A DNA stretch of 64,000 nt from Eucommia ulmoides (lineage: Eukaryota; Streptophyta; Magnoliopsida; Garryales; Eucommiaceae): contig JAENRU010000489.1 in the NCBI GenBank assembly GCA_016647705.1, positions 372,001 to 436,000 of the forward strand, given 5' to 3'. A program made the position numbers and the translations under genes. Positions 33,034 through 44,180 of this stretch are shown piece by piece (positions within the stretch are counted from its first letter, which is position 1; each line of letters opens with the position of its first letter). A model generated the notes under the pieces. The model was not told the DNA's origin and did not search any database. It saw only the letters and a list, made by a program, of their open reading frames with translations.

Positions 33034-35741
33034 AATGTTTTACGAGTTCTTAACCAAATAAATGTATATTAAAAAATTAATTTCTGAAAACAGTGTAATC
33101 CAAACTTATTTACGGGTCCAGTGTAAAACGCAATACCGAAATGCGTTTTTCGAAAAACGCATTTTGAAAATGCGTTTTTGAATGGCCTGCTGTATCGGTT
33201 AAAAACGCAAAACCGATTTGCGTTTTTAAAGAAACGCAAATCGATTTTGCGATTTTCAAAACCCAAAAAAAAAAAAAAAAAAAAGTAAAACAGAAAATTA
33301 AAAAGTAAAAACGCAAAACCGATTTGCGTTTTTAAAGAAACGCAAATCGGTTTTGCGTTTTTCAAAATAAAAATAAAAATAAAATATTGTTTGAAAAACG
33401 TAGAAGCTTTCTGCGTTTTTCCAAAAAAAAAAAAAAAACGTTTGAAAAACGCAAAAAGCTTCTGCGTTTTTCAAAAAAAAAAAAAAAAAAAAAAGAGAGT
33501 AACGATCAGCAGTGTGGTTTTTTTTTTTTTCTTCAGCAGAGTCAGTGCGAGATGCAATTTTTTTTTTTTTTGTTTTGAAAGCATTTTTTTTTTTTTTCAA
33601 GAGCTTGTTTTTTTTTTTTTTTCAAGAGCGTTTTGTTTTTTTTTTGCCATTTTCCCACCGTTTTCCTCATTCATATTTGGCTTAGAAGAACAATTTTGTG
33701 ATTAGTGTGAAATGATTCCAAAAAAAACGAAAATAATATATGCGTTTTTTTTAAAAAAAAAATTACACTAATTGAAATTAAAATAAAATTATATGTGAAT
33801 ATATAATATATTTTTACAAATTATAATATATGTCGTCATTGAGTTTCTATGTACCACACCCCCTACGTCTAATGTTTCTCCGTTGCCGCCGTAAAGGAAG
33901 TGGAAGTTCTTCGGTGTCCTCTGTCTGGAGATGATCAACTTGAGTAATGTGTCCCAAGTCCATAGTAGATGGATATGTTGGTTCCTCCACGATGGGCAAC
34001 AAATATTCATCATTTCGCTCCCATGGGACTGGCGACACGCGTCTTCCAATTTCTCTGGATATACCATGTGTCACACGAGGAACAGATACTGAGCTCGATG
34101 ATGGAACATCCATCATCGGGGTGACAAATGTGTTACCCACTGACCATCCGGAACTGACGCCCAGTTCGGTACCATAATCTGAAAAGAAATTATCCATCCC
34201 GTAGGTAGATGGTCCGGCACTGGCGTCGTCATCCAACGGCGGATCTCGCGTATCCAACGGCGGACTCGGTATCTAGTGTCCCGGACTCGGCATCTAGTGT
34301 CCCGGACTAGGCATCTGGTGTGGCAACTGCCGACGATAGGCACGGGAACAAATGTCGCGCGATAAGTATGTAACCCGTTCAAAATCTCCTGGTTGTCTTG
34401 TTTGAATTGCAAGTTCACTCATTCGCATCAGGTTTGAAATATCGGGTTCCTACAATATAAAGTTAATTACACCTAAGTAAATGAACATTATAGAAAATAA
34501 TAAATATATGTTCTAATTAAATTATACCTCTATCGTCGGCAACTTACATTGTAACTTTAAAGTTCCATCAACTCCATCCTCGAAGATATATGGTCGTAAC
34601 ATCGCAATTAATTCGTTTAACATAATCCCCCGACAAACATCCAATGATTTGACCGTAGACATGCTATATGACACTCCAAACTCAGTTCCTTCCAATATCT
34701 TTCCACCCCAATACAAATATAATGTAACATTCTCCATTTCAAACAACTACAATTTCACAAATCAAAATAAAACATGTAACGTATTATTATGATTATCAAT
34801 TATATTACTAAAAAAAATTAAATTGTTCAATCTACCTCATAAAAACCGAAATCCTTATATATATATATACACACATACATACACACAAAATAAAACCAAA
34901 AAAATCGGGAAAAAAAAAAACCGAAACCCCTAAAAAAAAAATTGTTTTACATCTACATTTCTAGATCTAGATTTACATTACGAAAAAACTATTTTCAAAT
35001 TATATAAATCTAGATCTACATTACGAAAAAACCGAAAAAATAAAATAAAAATTGGTTTACTCACCAAAATGAGACGAACAGCAGTGAAGGAGCTAGATCG
35101 GCGGTGGAAGAGTGGGTGACGGCGATAGAGGGCCGATATATCTACATTTCCGAAAAAAAAAAAAAAAAAAAAAGCAACCGAACAAAAAAAAAAACATATC
35201 TCGTATACACACACATACCCGACAGACGACAACCGGACGGCAGGAGAAGCGACGGCGGCAGATCGACTGAGCGGTAGTTCACACTGATTCTTCCCTTCTT
35301 CTTCTTCTTCTGTGTTTTTACCCGTAGTGAAAACGGCAGTGAAAAATGAGGAAGAAGAAGATGTCGGTGGGTGCTGTAAGTGAAAAACGCAGAACACTTC
35401 TGCGTTTTTACTTTTCAGACTATTTTTTTTTTTTTTTTTTAAGAAACGCAAAACCGATTTGCGTTTCTTTAAAAACGCAAATCGGTTTTGCGTTTTTACT
35501 TTTTTATTTTGCGTTTTTACTTTTTTTTTTTTTTTTTTTGGGTTTTGAAAAACGCAAAACCGATTTGCGTTTCTTTAAAAATGCAAATCGGTTTTGCGTT
35601 TTTAACCGATACGGCACGCCATTCAAAAACGCATTTCGGTATTGCATTTTACACTGGACCAGTAAATAAGTTTGTATTACACTGTTTTCAGAAATTAATT
35701 TTTTAATATACATTTATTTGGTTAAGAACTCAATCTTTTAC
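33034..35741 (-). mobile_element. Mutator-like element (MULE), transposase-deficient, with target duplication
   Basis: The element spans 33044-35731. Long terminal inverted repeats (about 33044-33365 and 35442-35731) begin GAGTTCTTAACCAAATAAAT and are nearly identical for about 290 bp. The flanks are AATGTTTTAC (33034-33043) and AATCTTTTAC (35732-35741), a 10-bp duplication with one mismatch; MULEs make 9-11 bp duplications. The inside holds only the N-terminal exons of a MuDR-type protein on the minus strand; the DDE transposase core and SWIM zinc finger are absent. It therefore needs a helper, or is dead. High repeat identity suggests a fairly recent insertion. Confidence 0.87.
33847..34746 (-). 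pseudogene. MULE transposase N-terminal region (two exons, core missing)
   Basis: Exon 1 (34522 or slightly beyond to 34746) reads MENVTLYLYWGGKI and GVSYSMSTVKSLDV, the WGG-type N-terminal domain of plant MULE proteins, and ends at a GT donor. After an AT-rich intron, exon 2 (33847 to about 34440) reads EPDISNLMRMSELAIQTRQP, then DTRDPPLDDD and VPWERNDEYLLPIVEEP, and ends RRGCGT-stop. Two in-frame TAGs lie in a 21-bp repeat (MPSPGH units near 34.27-34.31 kb). The transposase domain that normally follows is missing. Confidence 0.75.
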
Positions 35742-36435
35742 ATACAAATTTCAAACAATAATCACTAAAATATACCAAAACATTTTAAATATTTTGAATT
35801 GAAAGAAAATTAAGAAAGTATTTGGATAATTATTACAACGGTTAATTATATTTTACTCCCTGTGGTTTGAACAATTTCTACTTTATACCCTTGTAGTTTG
35901 GATGTCACCACTTACTCTCTCTGTGGTTGTGGGCTAAAGTGCAACGGTTAAAATTAAGGGTAAATTTGTCATCTCACTTTGAAATTAAGGGTAATTTCGT
36001 CATTTTACTAAAACTAATTAATTGGGTCAATTAAAAATAGCATCCAAACCTTAAGGGTAAAAAATGTAGTTTTTTCTCTTCGTTCTTCTTCCCCAAGCAG
36101 TCCATCACCCTACACCGGCCACCGTGAACCTCGCCGGCCAACGTTTCTTTGTCGTCGCCGTTCAGGAGCTTCTTTGAAGATGTAGGTTTTTGATTTCTGG
36201 GAACATAACAGAATTGTCCTCAATTTTTTAAGGGTAAAATGTGTAATATTTTTTCATTCACTTTATTGTTGCAGAGATTATCCGGCAAACAAATGAACAG
36301 GACATCCTTCTCCGACGGTGCTCCCTTCGGCGCCGCCACCCCTCTCTCTCTTTCTCTCTAATTTTCTCTATCTTCTCTCATTTCCCCACTTTATAATATA
36401 TACACAGAATACAAATGCATATATACATGTATATT
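35742..36435. other. Intergenic stretch with MITE-like terminus
   Basis: CACTTTACCCC-family sequence starts at about 35840 (GGTTAATTATATTTTACTCC). A GC-richer block at 36.09-36.36 kb (CACCGGCCACCGTGAACC, GGCGCCGCCACCC) lies next to the gene fragment below and may belong to it. No complete frame is seen. Confidence 0.45.
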
Positions 36436-36850
36436 GAGAGATCCGAGATTCGGATCGGTTCCTCCACCTAATCTTCACGTTTTGCGCCGTCGCGAGCTGC
36501 CATAGTCACAACTTCCCGTTCTTCCACGTCTTCAACCACTCCATCCTCGCCGTCACCTCATTCCTCTGGCTCGAATTCTCCCAACCGATACAGGTACTCA
36601 CGATTCTATCCGCGACGTTTGTCTTCGTCATGGTTTATGCCTTCTGGTTCACAATCGAGATCGGATTGGCGAGGGATTGCTCCGGATTCGTGACATACTT
36701 CCGATTTCTATTGATGATCCAACATTTCGTGATTTGGATGCATTTCATGAAAAGTGATTACAACAGAATTAGGGCATGGATCTTCAATTCGGTGCTCAAT
36801 GAATTTGTTCTTTTACTGTTCTTGAAGTTTCACGTGAAAATAGAGAAGTT
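36436..36850 (+). pseudogene. Fragment of a multi-pass membrane protein gene (family not recognised)
   Basis: A continuous frame reads EIRDSDRFLHLIFTF then FPFFHVFNHSILAVTSFLWL, FSQPIQVLTILSATFVFVMV, YAFWFTIEIGLARDCSGF, FRFLLMIQHFVIWMHFMK and NSVLNEFVLLLFLKFHVKIE. It has about four hydrophobic segments, low in repeats, with normal coding composition in an AT-rich background. A TGA stands just before it, there is no initiator Met at the expected place, and the tail turns into Gly/Val-rich low-complexity sequence. It looks like a partial gene or transduplicated exon. I do not recognise the family. Confidence 0.45.
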
Positions 36851-37079
36851 GTCGGTGTGTGGGGGTGGTTCGTGTTGGAGTGGTGGTGGCGGTGGTTGTT
36901 GGTTGGTTGTTTTTTCTTTTGTGGTGGTGGACGTCGGTGGTGGAAATGATGTTCAAATGGATGTGTATGTATATATAAGAGAGAGAAGGTTCGCTGGAGG
37001 TAGCCATTTTGTTCCCAGGAAGAAGAAAGAAGGTGAAATAAACAAAATACACAATAACCCCTTAAGTGTTTGAATATAT

Positions 37080-37971
37080 ACAAACAGTCTTTACTAAAAT
37101 ATTTAAGGGTATAAACGTCATTTAACGCTATTTAACGGATTTTGGTTGACTTTTGTCCATTGACCGTTAGAGTTAATTAGCTCTTATTACAATGAATACA
37201 ATTAATATAAGTGAGGGATTAATCTTGAAGCGAAACAACTTAAAGTAACCAAGTTAGACATCAAATTGAAATTAAACACGATGACAAATATAAATAAAAT
37301 AAAAATAAAATATTAGATAAATTTGACCCATCATTGAAATTTTTTAATATCGATAACTGTTTAGTTTTATTAAACCATTTATAGTGAATCTCTCTATCTT
37401 TGTGTTTGAGATCGGTAAAGTACTTTGATGTTTGCTCGTTTGCATTTGGCGCATTGCTCTTCTGAATTTTGTGGAGTTATTGTTTGACATGAATCTGTTT
37501 CTCCATTTGTTTCATTTATCGTTTCAATGCGCGACAAATTTTACTGATGTTATCTAGTTTGTTTTTTAATATTTTAAAAGATTGTGATTTCAAAATCTTG
37601 AGGTGGTACATATGAGATCTTACCTCATAAAGATTCCTATTTGCCATTAGTGTTGGTCATTATAAATTATTTGCCTCTTCACTATTCTTATCCATTCGAT
37701 GTAGTTATAGCTCTCGTGGTAAAAACGATTGACCCAGCGAATAGTTTGTTTAAAATGATTACCGTGCACTAAAAAAGTTCGTTTTCTCGTGATAGGATTT
37801 AACCATGTGTTAGAGAGAACTAGTTGTCGTTGAACACTAGTGCAATCTGTATATATACATACAATTAATTTAAAATTCTACACTTCCTTCACCAATTACT
37901 ACTAACTAAAAGTCTAAAACATATCTATAACTAAACAACAAACATTTTACAACTAATAAAACAACACAACT
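37080..37971. other. AT-rich intergenic stretch, nothing identified
   Basis: No frames, repeats or motifs of note beyond short A/T runs. Confidence 0.5.
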
Positions 37972-38160
37972 AAAAAGATTGAGTTATTCAAATTTTTTTT
38001 TTTTAAAAATATATATATGTGGCATTAAACACAACAATGTAACCATATTCAAATATCTAACCAATAAAAAGATTGAGTTATTCAATTTTATTTTTTTTTA
38101 AAATATATATATGTGGCATTAAACCCAATAATGTAACCATATTCAAATATCTAACCAATA
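37972..38160. repeat. Two-copy tandem repeat (period about 95 bp)
   Basis: AAAAAGATTGAGTTATTCAA, an AT run, then ATGTGGCATTAAACACAACA and ATTCAAATATCTAACCAATA are repeated in tandem with few changes. It lies just outside the outer inverted repeat. Confidence 0.85.
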
Positions 38161-38394
38161 ATGTAACTGTAAAATATACATTCAACTAATTTTATGGTTA
38201 TGGGTCGCCGAACAATTACATGAATGTGAATCAATTTTTTGATTAGTTTAGGGGTGCAAAGTGTAAATTAAGAGTTTATGTTAAATTTAATATGTGAAAA
38301 ACAAAATCATGGCTGTCGAGAGGTAAAAACAATCAAACTTCGAGGTAATTAGGCCAATTAGACAAAATTGGAACTTTAGGGGTGAAAAGTGTAC

Positions 38395-40096
38395 AATAAT
38401 AAGTTTCACAATCGTATAAGGATATGATTGGATTTTAAATTGGAGCTAAACTTGTGCAAATTATAAAAGTGAAATTACTCTACCAATTATCCATATCTTA
38501 CAAATTTAGGATTTTTTTTTTTTTAAATTCGAATTTGCAGTGTTTAATTAACACTAATTTCACGGTCCTAACTTCTCAAATATTTTTTATTTTGCAATAG
38601 TTCAATTTGATGACAACCTCATCAATTTGTTGGATTATATTTTTTTAATAATTTTATATTTGTAATTTTGCAATCATCTTCCACTCATAATTTTATTCAT
38701 CCTTAGTTCTCCAAACCTTGTGTAGGCTCCTCGTCAATTCCTTTGAGTTTCGGTCGTCCATCAGCTACTTGTTCTCTAGTTTGGTTGTTTTTGGCAGTTA
38801 TTAGGCAAGTGATACTGTAAGCAAGTCCGGACTTATTGAGGTTGCTTGCAAAGGGGCAAGTGAAAAATTCAGACATTCGTAGCTCTATTCCACACCTACC
38901 CGACTCCTCTGGTATGGGACCTACTTTTGTTATCCTCCCTTTTGACTTCCGGCAAAAGAGTCGTTGTTATCCTTACTTCAGCGGTTCTATTCGGGCTATG
39001 AGGTAGGTAGTGAAATTCGTCTCTTTTTGGGTTGATTTGATCAGGAAGGACTGAAAATATCATTTTCGCACTTGGTGAAATATGTTTGTATAAAATATTT
39101 ATTACAATTTTGTTTTCACATCTAGTACTCGTTCTTAATACAATAGTAGGAGGTACCTAGAAGCCCGGCCCAACAAGTGTATTTCGTTTTGGCGGTGAAA
39201 ATAAAAACAAGACTATAGCTGTTACATTCAACAGTTAGAACCCTAAAGAAATAAATTATTTCTCCAGTTGATTGGCTGCTGATAATCCACAGCCATGGCT
39301 GCTGCGAAGATTCAACCAGTCAACTCACGCGACCCAGAAAAATGTATGCCATTTCTTGATTCCAAAACCCAATCACAATCGCAATCACAGTTTCGTAATT
39401 CTGATCTTCTTCTCTTCTGAACTAGGGTTTTCAAATTTCAATTCGTTTCTCTCACCCAATCGAAAAAGGTTCAAAAGAGAGAATTCCATCAGATTCTAGG
39501 TCTTCTGGTGCTAATTCTTCTCTTCCACGGAGCTCAATCGTAGTGCACCAGCAGTTGTGTCGCTCTAGCCTCGTACTACGTTTGGGCACACTCAAACGTA
39601 ACGTTCATCTCCGAGGTCCTTTCCACTACCATCCCCGAAATTGAGAGTTACAATCACGCTTTAACAAATCCGGATTTAATTTATACTAATACCAGAATCA
39701 ATATTCCTTTCTCCTGTGGCTGTCTTCGCAATGGTGGGTTTCTAGGTTATCAGTTCGTCTACAATCTCACCACCGGAACCTACTTGTTGATTGCCAGAAC
39801 TTAGTACTCCAACCTGACGACCGTCGATATGTTGCAGAGGTTCAATAGTTACGATACCAACAACATTCCTCAAAATTCATTGGTGAATGTTACTGTGAAT
39901 TGCTCGTGCGGCGACAGTCGTGTTTCAAGCGATTACGGGTTGTTTATCACCTACCCTCTTTGTCCCAGTGATGATTTGATTTCCATGGCCTATGCATCTC
40001 AGCTTCCTCAAGACTTGTTGCAGGCTTATAATCCTGGCGTGAATTTCAGCAGGGAAAGTGGTTTGGTTTTCATTCCTGGGAGAGGTGATCTTATTT
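38395..40096 (+). pseudogene. Second LYK copy (5' flank plus exon 1), inverted relative to the first
   Basis: Plus-strand copy of the LYK 5' flank (38395-39300), leader and ectodomain exon (about 39500-40090). It keeps a signal-peptide core (LGLLVLILLFHGAQS) missing in the first copy. Defects are an in-frame TAG right after the signal peptide (about 39540) and another at 39802-39804, where the first copy has Tyr. The C-terminal ectodomain stays open (39829-40090, NCSCGDSRVSSDYGLFITYP to FIPGRG). At about 40096 the gene stops abruptly and unit C begins, so all kinase exons are missing. Confidence 0.83.
38690..38752 (-). other. Organellar/bacterial-type rRNA-like fragment, second copy
   Basis: The complement reads GAAACTCAAAGGAATTGACG and GGAGCCTACACAAGG. 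The first 20 bases match the universal 16S 900-region, better than the 9.45-kb copy. It is inside the LYK 5' flank. Confidence 0.4.
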
Positions 40097-40312
40097 TCAC
40101 TATCATTTTGCTGACCACCACCGCCCCGACCACCACACCATGTCCGTCACCATACATATAAAGAAAAAAAAAAGCACAAATGTTAAATTTTAGGACAATG
40201 ATTATTACCAAATATGCTTCTATTTTCTGAATACATTAGAAACAAAATTTTCATCCCAATTTATTTAGAATAAAAACAAAAAACTAGTAACACCAACCAA
40301 AGGCCACCTAAA

Positions 40313-40997
40313 TTAATCTTTAGGGATGCTCCAAAAAACCGAACCGATGGGTAACTGAGAAAAACAGAAACCGAATAGTCTGAGTTGAAACCGACTAAAT
40401 GGTTTTGGTCTTGATTCTAGTTTTAAATTTAGCAACCGAAGCGATTTTGGTTTTGGGATAATAACCGCGTAACCGAATCGTGTAACCAAACTACGTGACC
40501 GAACTGTGTAACCGATGCATACACACATAAATAAGAAATTTACAGTTTAATCCTTATATTTTATTTATTTATTTATAAGTTAACCATTTTACCCGCTAAC
40601 CCTAGTATAAATATATGGTTATAGGTAGGGTTATCAAATTTCACTCTTTATATTTTCTTTTCAGAATCAATCAGTTGATTTTTCAGGATTAAAAATTAAT
40701 TGTATGAGAATGATTTGGAGATTGTCGTTATATTTTAATTATGTTTTTTTTCTCTATATATAAGAAATAATGGTCTGCGGTTTTGCGATTTTGCTTTTGA
40801 TTTTGTTTTTTTATAAAATTTAAAAATCTTAAACGGTTTTGCGATTTTGGTTTTGGATAAAATTAAATAGTTCAGTTTTAAAACTGTTTAAAAGAAACCG
40901 ATAGTTTTAGTTTTGATTTTATATATGTTTCAAGGTTTTGGTTTAGGTTTTGTATAAAATCGAGCCGAATCCGAACCATGGGCATCCCATTAATCTT
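40313..40997. mobile_element. Non-autonomous hAT-like transposon with perfect 8-bp target duplication
   Basis: The element spans 40321-40989 (669 bp). It is flanked by TTAATCTT at 40313-40320 and 40990-40997. Its ends TAGGGATGC...GCATCCCA are short imperfect inverted repeats with the hAT-style TAGGG start. The interior is rich in AACCGAA and TTTTGGTTTT runs and encodes nothing. Both palindrome arms show the empty site with one TTAATCTT (near 13.71 and 31.16 kb). Confidence 0.88.
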
Positions 40998-42635
40998 AGA
41001 TAAAAATTAAAAAAAATATAAAAATTGTGTTTATACATCGACGTCAATATCATTGTCATGCCAAGTGCATAAAGGACAACCTAAGATACTTCCACCAAAA
41101 CAAGTCTATTTCCGTTATCCAAAAATCTAAACAAAAAGAATCTCCAATAATGTTAGTTGAACTAAACTATAATTTACATCACCAAAATTCATTGGTCAAC
41201 AAGCAATATTATTGATAAGCAATTCGCCCCCCCCCCCCAAAAAAAAAAAAAAAGAAAAGAAAAAAGAAAAGCCTTTTACCCTATTCTACTGATCATATAT
41301 ATAAATTTAACTTTATTTTAAGATAGCCAAAAAAATATAAGGGTGAAATTTGAATTTTCATCTAAATTTTACCTATACACAAAATTATTCTTTATTTTAT
41401 GTATTTAATTTGGCATTCATTAAAAAATTAAAAGTAGAGTGAAAAAGAGATAAAGAGAAAGGAAATGTTAGTTTTTCTTTTTTAAATATTAAATTTAAAC
41501 TAAAAATAAAGGGCAATTAATTCATTGGATATATTTTTGCACAAATTATTTTTTATACCCCAAAATCCCACAAACTCGAAAAAAAAAAAAAAAAAAATTA
41601 CTTTTATTGATATACCCTTTAGATTTATTTATTCACTCTATAAATTATTAAAATTACCAACCATCGTCAACCACCATCCTCAGACAATCGCATTCACTAC
41701 TGGGTGAAGACTGAAGAGGGTGAACTACGAATTTTGTTTTTCGTTTTTTAGTTAAAGAGTAACATTTTCACAAAAAACTTGTAATCCTCATATATTTAAT
41801 ATTCAAAAATAAAATTATTTTTTAAAAGGTTATTTTTGTTATGGCCCAAAATTTTGTAGCCTACTGTTCATCCAACCATTGGTACAATAATTTTTAAGAA
41901 ATACAATATTTTGTCAATAATTCAAAGTCATCACGCACCATAAAAATTAAAATAATTTTTTACATTAAAAAATTACAGGCATTTTTATGTAATATAATAA
42001 GTTGAACTTCTGAAAAAAGTACGTGAACGGTTTTGAAAAAAAAAAATTAGATTTATAGATGGTTCACTAAGAATTCGTTTTTTAAAAATACATTTTTAAT
42101 TAAGATATTAGTCAAAATAATACCACACTAAGACCATTATTGTCACTCATTTATTTATTTATTATTTATTCAAACACATGTGAAATAATAATAGTTAACA
42201 TTAGCTTTGACACCCCATGAGATACCGACTATTCTAACGCCAAGAAAATTAAATGGGTTAATTATCTTTTCCCCCCCTTATGTTTTAATTTAATTTAATT
42301 TTATCCTTTTTATTTTAACAAATTATACTTTTATCACCTTTTACTCATAATAAAATGAAAGATTGTTATTTTTAGCACAACCTAATATGAAAAGAAATGG
42401 ATAAAATTAAATTTTGTCACATTTATTGGAACACTCACTCTAAATTAGGTGTCTCATAGTACAGTTCATGTGCCATATTTGATAAATGATACTAAATTTG
42501 ACCTACTATTGGTCTTCCACGTGTAACGTATTGAGTCCATGGAGGTGGCCGACCAAATTTGCCCACGTCAAATTTCATCCAATTACATGCATGAATGATG
42601 ACTTTGTCATTGTTTAAGCATGAAGGGCTTGCTAG

Positions 42636-42923
42636 TATGTTATATAAAAAATCAAAAAGAGTGTTTGATAAGTGATTTATTGTGGGCACATATCATGATT
42701 TATTGTCTTCATATCGTTATTTTGGCGAAGGTGGACTTAGCCAGTATATGGGTGTATATAATTTTAATATGTTTTAGACCGATATATGTATGTTATATAA
42801 AAGATCATAAGAGTGTTTGATACACGATTTATTGTCAGTACATATCGTTGTTTTGCATGTTTAGAGGCTACATGATTTATTGTCGGTACATATCATTATT
42901 TTGGCGAAGGCGGACTTAGTCGG
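42636..42923. repeat. Tandem duplication of the GLP-C 3' end
   Basis: 42789-42923, which covers the 3' UTR and the last stop codon, is repeated diverged at 42636-42744. The repeat keeps TTTGGCGAAGGTGGACTTAG, the equivalent of the stop region, then breaks off. Short GATTTATTGTCGGTACATAT units are reiterated inside. Confidence 0.7.
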
Positions 42924-43548
42924 TGCCTTCGAAGACAGCCTTGAGCCTCCTCACCTCAGCAGCATCAATGAATGTGGTCGCTTCCACATATTTGGAAGGC
43001 AAGTCGTTCCCAAACAATGAATTAGCAAGGACTTGGATGCCGGGGCTTGGGCTGTTTAAACTCACAAAGGCAAGAGCCGGTCTGCGACCTTCATTTATTT
43101 GAAAATGCAACAACCCCTGAGGAAAAATCATAATTTCACCCACCCTCAGTGTTTTCACGTAAGCAACGCCGGCCGAGGAGATGAAACCAGCAGTAATGGA
43201 ACCGTGAATCACTATAATCACTTCGGAGCCACCATGGTGTGTGTGCATTGGAATCACTCCGCCGGGGGCTAGGTCCAACCGCGCCATGGAGAGGCCCAGG
43301 CCGTTCAACCCCGGAAATTGAGCGGAAAATGCCAGAGTCGCGCTGGCTCTTGCAATGTTGGAAGTGTTTCCAGCCACGGCTAGGCCCGAAAATACAAAGT
43401 CATCCACTGTGACATTAGCGGGGTTCTTGCAGGCGTAACCCGCAGGACCTTCAGGGAGTTCTAAATTCCCCACACAAAAGTCTTGAACAGCTGCATTAAT
43501 GGACGAGGAGAACACGAGGAAACAAATGAAGAAGAAAAACCGAAGCAT
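42916..43548 (-). CDS. Germin-like protein C (ABP19/ABP20-like cupin)
   Basis: Single-exon 210-aa germin-like protein. The frame extends upstream to 43707, but the ATG at 43546-43548 begins the signal peptide and sits 56 bp from the TATA box. Germin-box ligands (His102, His104, Glu109, His148), the Cys pair and glycosylation sites are kept. Relative to A/B it has Arg66, Phe74, His105 (MHTHHGGSEV in place of MHTHRGG), Ile112, His115, Ala126-Gly127 and Arg135, and ends GTD. It is closest to GLP-D (three differences, at 15, 77 and 200). Likely a secreted Mn-cupin. Confidence 0.95.
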   Translation of the reverse strand: MLRFFFFICFLVFSSSINAAVQDFCVGNLELPEGPAGYACKNPANVTVDDFVFSGLAVAGNTSNIARASATLAFSAQFPGLNGLGLSMARLDLAPGGVIPMHTHHGGSEVIIVIHGSITAGFISSAGVAYVKTLRVGEIMIFPQGLLHFQINEGRRPALAFVSLNSPSPGIQVLANSLFGNDLPSKYVEATTFIDAAEVRRLKAVFEGTD

Positions 43549-43604
43549 TTTCGATGGGTGTTCTGGATTGGATTTGCTGATTTCATGGGAGGGTTTGGGT
43601 AGGT

Positions 43605-43631
43605 TTATATAGAAGAGTGAGCGAGTGCATG
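43605..43631 (-). promoter_or_regulatory. Core promoter of GLP-C (TATA plus CATGCA)
   Basis: TATATAA (43605-43611) and CATGCA (43626-43631) on the minus strand have the same spacing as in A, B and D. Confidence 0.75.
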
Positions 43632-44160
43632 GCTTGTGTTGCAAGCAATGAGAACACAAAACTTTTGACATTTGCAATATTTGACATTTTCTCGATTTAC
43701 TTTTCAATGGTGGCAGTTATTAGAAAAATAATTAAAAGTTAAATACTTTATTGTATATTATTTTATTTAATAAAATTATTATTAATAATATATTTATAAT
43801 TGTTATAATTATGTCTTCTATTAACTTATAAAATTTATAAAAATGACTTTATGATTTAATTTATTATAATATTTTATAATATTTATGTGTATAATTAGTA
43901 ATTTAATTCATTATAATATTATACTAATGTAACTTAAGAAATAAGATATATTTGAGTTAAAGTACTTGAGGATTTTGAACCTGCGAAAAAATACTTATTA
44001 AGAATAGCAGTCACGAAATTTCGAATGAGATTAGTCTCATATTCTGTATGAGTGAAGGGATAATCGTGACTATAAAAAAATTAAAAAAAATTATAATATT
44101 ATCATTACTTTTTAATAATTTTCGGGTCAAATCTCGCTTCTCCAAAAACTCACATTTCTT

Positions 44161-44180
44161 GTGACGTCACGTGTGACGAC
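44161..44180 (-). promoter_or_regulatory. G-box/TGACGTCA site upstream of GLP-C
   Basis: GTGACGTCACGTGTGACGAC, intact CACGTG and TGACGTCA, about 0.61 kb upstream of the ATG. Confidence 0.5.

Noticed and set aside
33298..33705. Overlapping Phe/Lys-rich frames on both strands
   Set aside because: They are poly-A/T runs and the hairpin motifs of the MULE end, not proteins.
34978..35451. 157-aa minus-strand frame with Ser- and Phe-runs
   Set aside because: Low-complexity translation of poly-A/T and CTTCTT repeats inside the MULE; no domain signal.
36796..37083. His/Pro/Thr-rich minus-strand frames
   Set aside because: They are the complement of GGTGGTGG-type low-complexity sequence following the membrane-protein fragment.
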